This document shows positions 20,252-25,825 of a DNA stretch of 25,825 bases, one piece after another (positions within the stretch are counted from its first letter, which is position 1; the number at the start of each line of letters is the position of its first letter). The stretch covers positions 1-25,825 of the forward strand of contig DAHWGZ010000008.1 in assembly GCA_027335965.1 (NCBI GenBank), read 5' to 3'. Source of the stretch: Acidiferrobacter sp. (GTDB taxonomy: Bacteria > Pseudomonadota > Gammaproteobacteria > Acidiferrobacterales > Acidiferrobacteraceae). The notes under the pieces were generated by a model. That model was not told where the DNA came from. It worked only from the letters and a program-made list of their open reading frames with translations, and did not search any database. A program made the position numbers and the translations under genes.

Positions 20252-20752
20252 ATGCAATGCCTCCATTGTGGCGCGACGAATCCGACGACAGCCAATTTCT
20301 GCCGGGCATGCGGGAAACCCGCGGGCGCGCCCCCATCCGCCGCCCGGAACGACCCGTCGCCCGATGGCGTGGCGGCACACAACCGCCTCGAGGCGACGGC
20401 CTTCCTGTCTCGGCGATACGCCGTATATAGCCACCCCACCCTCGGCACGCAGGCCATCAAGGTGGGCTTCTCCTGGCCCGCCCTTTTCTTTGGCGTGGTC
20501 TGGATGCTGGTCCATAAAATGTGGGCGCTGGCGGGCTGGTGGTTTTTGCTGGGTTTCCTCGTGGCCCTGCTGGTGCCCCCCATACTGGGGCCGGTCGCCT
20601 TCGCGATGTCCGTGGTGGCGGGGATCAAGGGGAATCGGTGGCGAGCCCAGCATTTGCGGGAATTGGGCTATACCGAGAAGGGGGTCGTGGCGGCGCGCAC
20701 CGCCGACGCGGCCACGGCGCTATCGCAAGCCGCGCCGGCCGCCCAGGCGTAG
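20252..20752 (+). CDS. zinc-ribbon / DUF2628 membrane protein
   Basis: A 166-residue protein with an N-terminal zinc ribbon (CLHCG and FCRACG, residues 3-23), a short Pro/Ala linker, and a domain like DUF2628. The segment FSWPALFFGVVWMLVHKMW is followed by two or three membrane helices and a C-terminal WRAQHLRELGY motif typical of that family. DUF2628 proteins are small membrane proteins of unknown function. The GAGAGGA Shine-Dalgarno about 8 nt before ATG 20252 fixes the start. It follows the pseudo-peptidase gene by 17 nt, which indicates an operon. A plausible arrangement is that the membrane-anchored ribbon recruits the soluble neighbour, but this is inferred only from the shared module. 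Confidence 0.85.
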   Translation: MQCLHCGATNPTTANFCRACGKPAGAPPSAARNDPSPDGVAAHNRLEATAFLSRRYAVYSHPTLGTQAIKVGFSWPALFFGVVWMLVHKMWALAGWWFLLGFLVALLVPPILGPVAFAMSVVAGIKGNRWRAQHLRELGYTEKGVVAARTADAATALSQAAPAAQA

Positions 20753-20803
20753 GATGGGGGATCCGGCGGACAACGGCCACGCCGCCCACCCAGGAGACAC
20801 GCC

Positions 20804-21217
20804 ATGAACCCGATGGATCATGCCGGAATCACGCCTATTTACGGCGCGGACGGACACCTCCTCGGATCCGCCCAGGACAATATCTTCGGCGGCCGCGACA
20901 TCCATGCCGCCGACGGCCATCTGCTCGCATCGACCCGCGCCAACCTCTTTGGCGGACAAGACATCCAGGGCGCGAATGGCCACATGCTGGGATCGACCCA
21001 CGCGAACCTCTTCGGAGGGCAGGACGTGCATGCCGCCAATGGACATGAGATCGCCTCGACTCGGGCCAATATATTCGGCGGTCAGGACATCCAGGGCGCG
21101 AATGGCCACATGCTGGGATCGACCCACGCCAACCTCTTCGGGGGACAGGATCTGCGGGCCGCCGACGGGCATGAGATCGCGTCGAGCCATGGCAATGTCT
21201 TCGGCGGCCAGGATTAG
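20804..21217 (+). CDS. tandem 21-residue repeat protein
   Basis: A 137-residue protein that I do not recognise. After about 12 residues the whole chain is repeats: a shorter first copy (IYGADGHLLGSAQDNIFGG) and five exact 21-residue units, each starting with D and ending with FGGQ. The unit core is NGHMLGSTHANLFGGQ, with variants such as ADGHLLASTRANLFGGQ. Gly-turns separate two short apolar strands per unit, which suggests an all-beta repeat fold (solenoid or propeller-like; the beta-flower repeat proteins are a possible analogy). There is no signal peptide, Cys or membrane segment. His occurs once or twice in each unit, and metal or ligand binding is conceivable. AGGAG seven nt before ATG supports the start. 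It lies 51 nt after the DUF2628 gene, possibly in the same operon. Confidence 0.85.
   Translation: MNPMDHAGITPIYGADGHLLGSAQDNIFGGRDIHAADGHLLASTRANLFGGQDIQGANGHMLGSTHANLFGGQDVHAANGHEIASTRANIFGGQDIQGANGHMLGSTHANLFGGQDLRAADGHEIASSHGNVFGGQD
20867..21217 (+). repeat. 63-bp coding tandem repeats with 126-bp higher-order copy
   Basis: The five full units begin near 20897, 20960, 21023, 21086 and 21149. The second and fourth are identical over 44 bases (20960-21003 against 21086-21129), while neighbouring units differ more. This gives an alternating A-B pattern with a 126-bp period. Confidence 0.85.
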
Positions 21218-21373
21218 ACCCGCGCCGGTCCCTTCCATGGCGGTCGCAGCGGATCGGCCCGCGGCCCCGGAACGCGAGGGGGCGAGCGCCGGGCCGCACA
21301 CCAGGCGCCAGACGGCGCGCCTCGGCCTAAGGGCCATGCGTGTCATGGAGAGCCGTCATTTCCTGGAGGAGAG

Positions 21374-21631
21374 ATGGCCCGCTACACCGTCAGTTCCGCC
21401 TTGCGCGCGCTTTTCCTGTTCGCCGCCTGCGCACCATGGACCGGCATCGCGCTCACCGGTTTTCGCGTCGTGAGCCAAGTGCTCTATGTGCCGGCCGCGT
21501 TCTTCTCGTTCGCGGCGATCACAGTCCCCTGTCCGGGCCTCATCCTGACGCGCCGGCTCTTTCCGGAAAAGCGCTACAACACGGCCTGCACCGGGGCGCG
21601 ACGCCCCGCTCTTGCGCGCGGGAGGCCTTAA
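21374..21631 (+). CDS. small hypothetical membrane protein
   Basis: An 85-residue product, not recognised. It has two probable membrane segments (about 7-30 and 36-60), then a basic, Arg-rich tail (LTRRLFPEKRYN and beyond). GGAGGAG lies directly before ATG 21374, and third codon positions are strongly G/C like the neighbours, so it is probably translated. Its TAA (21629-21631) overlaps the TAA of the convergent malQ gene within a shared TTAA. It is separated from the repeat-protein gene by 156 nt without a clear promoter or terminator. Confidence 0.6.
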   Translation: MARYTVSSALRALFLFAACAPWTGIALTGFRVVSQVLYVPAAFFSFAAITVPCPGLILTRRLFPEKRYNTACTGARRPALARGRP

Positions 21632-23118
21632 CGGGGCAACACCGCGCGGCCGTACAGGAAGGCGAGCCGCGCCAGGCGCGCGGGCACGGCCTCCGCGACA
21701 TCCTCCCAACGAAACCGGAATCCCCAATTGCCGGCCGACTTCCCTGGGGTGTTCATGCGCGCGCCACTGCCAAGATTCAGCACATCCTGCCAGGGGACCA
21801 CGGCAAGACCGGCCACCGAGGAGATGACCGCGCGCATCATGGCCCACGCAGGCTCCGCCTCGACCTCCGGCAGATAGTCGCGCACGAGGGCGCGCTCGGA
21901 CGCCGACAGCGCCGCGTGCCAGCCGGTGGTGGTGTCGTTGTCGTGCGTGCCGGTGTAGGCCACGCCATTGGCGACGTAATTGTGCGGGAGATGCGGATTG
22001 CCCGGATCGCCGTCGAAGCCAAATTGCAGGACGCGCATGCCCGGCAGGTCGTAGCGGTCGCGCAAGGCATGGACATCGTCTGTGATGACGCCGAGGTCCT
22101 CGGCGATCAAGGGGAGATCCCCGAAGGCCTCCTGCAGCGCGCCGAGCAGGGCGTCTCCGGGCACCGCCATCCATTCCCCGCCGGCCGCGGTCGGCGCCGA
22201 GGCCGGGATCGCCCACGAGGCGACGAAGCCGCGGAAATGGTCTATTCGCAACCAATCGAAGAGTTCGCGCTGGGCGCGCACCCGCTCGCGCCACCACGCA
22301 AAGCCGTCGGCGGCCATGCGCTCCCACCGGTAATGCGGGTTCCCCCAGCGCTGGCCCTGCGCCGAGAAATAATCGGGCGGCACGCCGGTGACGATCTCCG
22401 GACGCCCATCGGCATCCAGCACGAAGAGATCGCGATGCGCCCACACATCGGCGCTGTCCTCGGCCACGAAGATCGGCATGTCCCCAAAAAACCGCAGGCC
22501 GCGCGGGGCGGCATAGCGGCGCAACGCGTGCCACTGCCGAAAAAACAGGAACTGCGCGAACGCCGCCGCCTCGAACGGCGCGGATCCCGGATAGGCCGCC
22601 AGCGCCTGCGGGTCGCGATCCTTGAGGGCCGCCGGCCACTGCCACCAGGGCGCGCCGCCGCATTCGGCCTTGATGCATTCGTAGGCGCAGTAATCGGCGA
22701 GCCAAGCCGCGTGCCGCGCGCGGAATTCCTGGAACTCGGCCCGCTCGGCGGCCGACGCCCGCGCGACGAACCCTTGATGGGCGGCGCCCAGCACCGCCCT
22801 TTGCGCGGCCTCGTCGCTCAAAGCCGCGTGCGCATCGGCCATGCCGATCCAGCCGCACGAGGCGAGATCCTCGAGGTCTATGAGCCCGGCATCGCCGGCA
22901 TGCGACGACGGGCTATTGTAGGGCGAGCCTCCGCCCGGCGGACCGAGGGGCAGGACCTGCCAGACGCTCACCCCGGCCGCCACCAGGACGTCCACGAAAC
23001 GCCGCGCATGCGCGCCCATCGTGCCCTTGAGCCCGTCCCCAGGGAGGGAACTCGGATGCAGCAAGACGCCCAGGCGGCGGCGATCGAGGACCGGCGCGTG
23101 ACGCCGCTTGCCCGTCAT
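21628..23118 (-). CDS. malQ: 4-alpha-glucanotransferase (amylomaltase) MalQ
   Basis: Transfers alpha-1,4-glucan segments between malto-oligosaccharides, recycling short chains (GH77). The 496-residue product has the family start LGVLLHPSSLPG, then WQVLPLGPPGGGSPYNSPS, FFGDMPIFVAEDSADVW, WLRIDHFRGF (nucleophile D293), PLIAEDLGV (acid/base E340) and GTHDNDTTTGWH (D393), ending with the WQDVLNLG and MNTPG motifs. The open frame extends to 23325 inside the upstream gene; ATG 23118 is preferred because it overlaps that gene's stop as ATGA, a standard coupling junction. It is the last gene of the glgC-GH57-malQ operon. Confidence 0.96.
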   Translation of the reverse strand: MTGKRRHAPVLDRRRLGVLLHPSSLPGDGLKGTMGAHARRFVDVLVAAGVSVWQVLPLGPPGGGSPYNSPSSHAGDAGLIDLEDLASCGWIGMADAHAALSDEAAQRAVLGAAHQGFVARASAAERAEFQEFRARHAAWLADYCAYECIKAECGGAPWWQWPAALKDRDPQALAAYPGSAPFEAAAFAQFLFFRQWHALRRYAAPRGLRFFGDMPIFVAEDSADVWAHRDLFVLDADGRPEIVTGVPPDYFSAQGQRWGNPHYRWERMAADGFAWWRERVRAQRELFDWLRIDHFRGFVASWAIPASAPTAAGGEWMAVPGDALLGALQEAFGDLPLIAEDLGVITDDVHALRDRYDLPGMRVLQFGFDGDPGNPHLPHNYVANGVAYTGTHDNDTTTGWHAALSASERALVRDYLPEVEAEPAWAMMRAVISSVAGLAVVPWQDVLNLGSGARMNTPGKSAGNWGFRFRWEDVAEAVPARLARLAFLYGRAVLPR

Positions 23119-24815
23119 AGCGCCCCGGACGAGCGCATCGCGCCCCCGCGCTCGGAGCGGTCCGTGCCCTGTTGGGTGAACCCCTCGGCCACGAGCGGCG
23201 AAGGCGGCTCGCCTAGGATGTGGTAGAGGTCGGTGACATGACGGCGGTAGAGTCGCTCGAATCCCTCCACCGCATCGCGCGGGTTGTAGTCGCCGAACCA
23301 CCAGCACCAGTCGGAGCCTTCGCATGCCGCCAGCGCCTCGCTTGCGCGCTCGGCATCCTCGCGCGACAGCCGGCCCTGGGCCATGACGCGGTCATAGTCG
23401 ACCTTCGCCTGGGCGAGGATGTCCCAGGCGCGATTCTTGTCGACGCTGCCGATCCAGGTCGCGAAGGTGCCGTTCACCCAGCTGCCGGCGACGAGCGGCG
23501 GGAGCGTGGCCGGGGCATGGCCTTCATCGATATAGCGAGAGAAGGTCGTGAGCTGGATCTGCGGGTGGCTTGCCAATCGCTCGTAGAGCGCGCGCAGGAA
23601 GTAATACCCGTTCTCGGGGTAATACTCCCAGGCGTTCTCCCCATCCATGATGATGGCGACCAGCGGCACATGACCGGGCTGCGCGGCACGGGCGATGGTC
23701 TCCAGGTGCGAGATCAGGTTGCCGACCGCATCATCGGCATGCCAGTCGGCGTAGGAAAAGCCGATCAGGTCCGACAGCCCGTCGTCGCGGAAGATGCACC
23801 GCACGCTCCGCCCCGGCTCCTCGTAGATCCTGTGACACTGGCCGTGGCTTCCATCCTTGCCGCTCGCCTGCAGGCTATGGCGCAGGACGCGCTCGCCCGA
23901 CGCCGTCCACTTGATGCCGGCGTCGTCAAGCAATGCCAGCATGCGCGCGCTAAGCCCCCCCTCGGCCGGCCAGCAGCCGGCCGCGTTGAATCCGAAATGC
24001 CGCGTGAAGGCCTCCTGGCCCGCCTGGATCTGCCAGCGCGCGCGCTCCTCGCCGCCCGGATAGTGCGGGGCGGCCGGCAGGCGCACGTCCGGCTGCGCCT
24101 CGCGCGCCGCCGCGAAATCGAGCAAAAGCGGCACGATCGGATGTGTATGGGGAGTGAACGACAACTCCACCTGCCCGCTCTCGGCGAGCCTGCGGTAGCG
24201 CGGCACAAGCCCGCTCAGGATCTCGCCCGCCACCTCCAGCACGGTGATCGCCGACCCTTCGTCGAAATCCTCGCCCTTTTGCAAAAGCGCGCCTATGCGC
24301 GCATCGGTGCGGCGCACCGTCTCGCCGAACCACCCCAGGTGGTACCAAATGACGAGATCGCGCAGATAACGATCGCCGAGGTAATGGGAAAGCCCCGGAT
24401 CGGCGACCACCGGCTCGGCGAGCGCCACCAGCCGCTTGAACTCCGGGAACCGATCGATCACGCGCGTCTTGTTGGCCTTGAGGCAGGCCTCGATGAGCGA
24501 TGCGCGCTCGGGGCCGGGCGGCGGCCAGTGGCCGGCAAGCGCCGCGAGCAGCGGGTCGCGCAGGGGCGTGCGCTCGCGGAGATAGGCCTGCACCTGCTCG
24601 CCATAGTCAGCGATCTGATCGAGCAGGACGGGCGAGAAATTGACCACCGCGCGCGATGCCGGGACCGACTCGATGTGCGCCGCCATATCCACATAGTCCT
24701 TGATGGCATGCAGATACACCCATGGCTGCTGGTACTGGCCGTCGGACAGGCGCCGGTATTGCGGCTGATGCATGTGCCAGCACAACACCAGGTTCAAGCG
24801 GCCCTCATCGGACAT
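23115..24815 (-). CDS. glycoside hydrolase family 57 protein (alpha-glucan active)
   Basis: A 566-residue GH57 protein, acting on alpha-glucan as amylase, glucanotransferase or branching enzyme; the exact activity cannot be told from sequence. It begins with the family signature LVLCWHMHQPQYR. The catalytic nucleophile is E285 in CWPAEGGLS, and the acid/base is D391 in IIMDGENAWEYYPENG. A FTPHTHPIVPLL motif (about 215-230) and a C-terminal helical region with WCWWFGDYN complete the family pattern. It starts inside the end of glgC (11-nt overlap; AGGAA 8 nt upstream) and overlaps malQ by 4 nt, so the three genes are translationally coupled. The final 30 or so residues are low-complexity. Confidence 0.92.
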   Translation of the reverse strand: MSDEGRLNLVLCWHMHQPQYRRLSDGQYQQPWVYLHAIKDYVDMAAHIESVPASRAVVNFSPVLLDQIADYGEQVQAYLRERTPLRDPLLAALAGHWPPPGPERASLIEACLKANKTRVIDRFPEFKRLVALAEPVVADPGLSHYLGDRYLRDLVIWYHLGWFGETVRRTDARIGALLQKGEDFDEGSAITVLEVAGEILSGLVPRYRRLAESGQVELSFTPHTHPIVPLLLDFAAAREAQPDVRLPAAPHYPGGEERARWQIQAGQEAFTRHFGFNAAGCWPAEGGLSARMLALLDDAGIKWTASGERVLRHSLQASGKDGSHGQCHRIYEEPGRSVRCIFRDDGLSDLIGFSYADWHADDAVGNLISHLETIARAAQPGHVPLVAIIMDGENAWEYYPENGYYFLRALYERLASHPQIQLTTFSRYIDEGHAPATLPPLVAGSWVNGTFATWIGSVDKNRAWDILAQAKVDYDRVMAQGRLSREDAERASEALAACEGSDWCWWFGDYNPRDAVEGFERLYRRHVTDLYHILGEPPSPLVAEGFTQQGTDRSERGGAMRSSGAL

Positions 24816-25825
24816 GATGCAGTTCCTGGCCGAGCATCTCGGGCGTCACCACGACGACCCCCTCGGGCGTCACATGATAACGGCGCGCGTCGTCCTCGGG
24901 ATCCCACCCTATGATGCTGCCCTCGGGTATGCGGCACCCCTTATCGATGATCGCGCGACGGATGCGGCTATGCCGGCCGATGTCGACGCTGCCCATGACC
25001 ACCGAGTCTACGACCTCCGAATAGGAATGCGCATGCACCGCCGAAAACAACAGCGAATGGCGGATCTGGGCCCCGGAGATCACGCAGCCGCCGGACACCA
25101 TGGAGTCCACGGCCATGCCGCGGCGGCCCTCGTCCTCGTCGAAGATGAACTTGGCCGGCGGATACTGCTCCTGATAGGTCCAGATCGGCCAGGAGGTGTC
25201 ATAGAGGTTGAGCTCCGGGGTCACGCCGATCAGCTCCATGTTGGCCTCCCAATAGGCATCCAGCGTGCCGACATCGCGCCAGTAGGCCGATTGCCCGCTG
25301 CCATCGCCCGAAAAGGCATAGGCCATGACCCGGTACCGATCTATGGCCCCGGGGATCACGTTGTGCCCGAAATCGTGCCGCGAGGCCTTGGTGTCGGCAT
25401 CCTTGACGAGCTGCTCATAGAGGAAGCGCGCGCTAAACACATAAATGCCCATGGAAGCGAGCGCGGTGTTCCCGCCCGCCACCGCTGGCGCCGGCTCGGC
25501 CGGCTTTTCATCGAAGCGCACGATGCGCCCCATCTCATCCGTGGCCATGACCCCAAAGTCGCTTGCGCGATCGAGGGGAACATGCACGCAACCGACCGTG
25601 AGGTCCGCGCCCTTGCGCACATGATGGGCGATCATCGGCCCGTAATCCATCTTGTAGACATGGTCGCCGGCCAGGATCAGGACGTAATCCGGGTCATGAT
25701 TGCGCACGATATCGAGGTTCTGGTAGACCGCGTCGGCGGTCCCCGCGTACCACGAGGACTCGATGCGCTGCTGTGCCGGCAGGAGTTCCACGAACTCCCC
25801 GAAATCCCCGCGCAAGGTCCCCCAG
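24805..25825 (-). CDS. glgC: glucose-1-phosphate adenylyltransferase GlgC (5' end outside window)
   Basis: Makes ADP-glucose from glucose-1-phosphate and ATP, the committed step of classical glycogen synthesis. The frame is open to the right edge; the visible part begins with WGTLRGDFGEFV and lacks roughly the first 80 residues (the nucleotide-binding start). Family motifs are clear: LLPAQQR, WYAGTADAVYQNLDI, LAGDHVYKMDY, FDEKPAEP, ASMGIYVF, YWRDVGTLDAYWEANM, and the left-handed beta-helix region with VSGGCVISGAQI and IPEGSIIGWDPEDDARRY. It is the first visible gene of the glgC-GH57-malQ operon. No glgA is in the window, so the glycogen synthase partner must be elsewhere, possibly upstream. 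The TTG at 25815 is internal, not the start. Confidence 0.97.
   Translation of the reverse strand, partial: WGTLRGDFGEFVELLPAQQRIESSWYAGTADAVYQNLDIVRNHDPDYVLILAGDHVYKMDYGPMIAHHVRKGADLTVGCVHVPLDRASDFGVMATDEMGRIVRFDEKPAEPAPAVAGGNTALASMGIYVFSARFLYEQLVKDADTKASRHDFGHNVIPGAIDRYRVMAYAFSGDGSGQSAYWRDVGTLDAYWEANMELIGVTPELNLYDTSWPIWTYQEQYPPAKFIFDEDEGRRGMAVDSMVSGGCVISGAQIRHSLLFSAVHAHSYSEVVDSVVMGSVDIGRHSRIRRAIIDKGCRIPEGSIIGWDPEDDARRYHVTPEGVVVVTPEMLGQELHHVR

Noticed and set aside
20867..21217. CRISPR-like periodic repeats
   Set aside because: The 63-bp period is in-frame, without unique spacers, and lies inside an intact coding sequence; it is a protein repeat.
21340..24914. Two long plus-strand frames (21340-23226 and 23220-24914)
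   Set aside because: Mirror frames of malQ and the GH57 gene, whose catalytic motifs are intact on the minus strand.

Overview
The window is GC-rich, gene-dense bacterial DNA with tight operons, Shine-Dalgarno starts and a sigma-54 activator. Its TreS-maltokinase fusion, GlgE and TreZ, together with a DUF4168 secreted protein and an NtrC-type regulator, suggest a Gram-negative bacterium, most likely a proteobacterium. An acidophilic or sulfur-oxidising gammaproteobacterium of the Acidiferrobacter type would fit, but that is a guess from gene content. No rRNA, tRNA, insertion sequence, phage gene or CRISPR array was seen.

Region 1 (1-12190, all minus strand) is one long operon read from right to left: glgB, glgE, treS-mak fusion, a small MscS-like membrane protein, glgX and treZ (treZ runs off the left edge). 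A good sigma-70-type promoter with a palindrome in its spacer lies just upstream of glgB. Region 2 (12590-15145, plus) is a divergently transcribed glycogen phosphorylase. Its candidate promoter can be read as an extended -10 or as a -24/-12 sigma-54 element. Region 3 (15176-17168) holds a sigma-54 activator gene (minus) with a degenerate receiver domain. Divergent from it is a small secreted DUF4168 protein preceded by a near-perfect -24/-12 promoter and an 11-bp-arm palindrome in enhancer position, and followed by a strong intrinsic terminator. Region 4 (17308-21631) is accessory: an acyltransferase-3 membrane protein, a protease-like M48 relative without its zinc ligands but with a zinc ribbon, a zinc-ribbon/DUF2628 membrane protein, a protein made almost wholly of 21-residue repeats, and a small membrane protein. 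Region 5 (21628-25825, minus) is a second carbohydrate operon: glgC (5' end outside the window), a GH57 glycosidase and malQ.

Together the carbohydrate genes encode a nearly closed glycogen-trehalose cycle. GlgX debranches glucan and TreZ (with TreY, not in the window) releases trehalose from it. TreS isomerises trehalose to maltose, the maltokinase domain makes maltose-1-phosphate, GlgE polymerises it and GlgB branches the product. GlgC supplies ADP-glucose for the classical route (no glgA in this window). GlgP, MalQ and GH57 serve breakdown and remodelling. The MscS-like protein inside the trehalose operon suggests an osmotic role for part of this flux.

The least expected parts are the self-contained sigma-54 regulator/promoter/secreted-protein unit, the pseudo-peptidase with its zinc-ribbon neighbour, and the 21-residue repeat protein.
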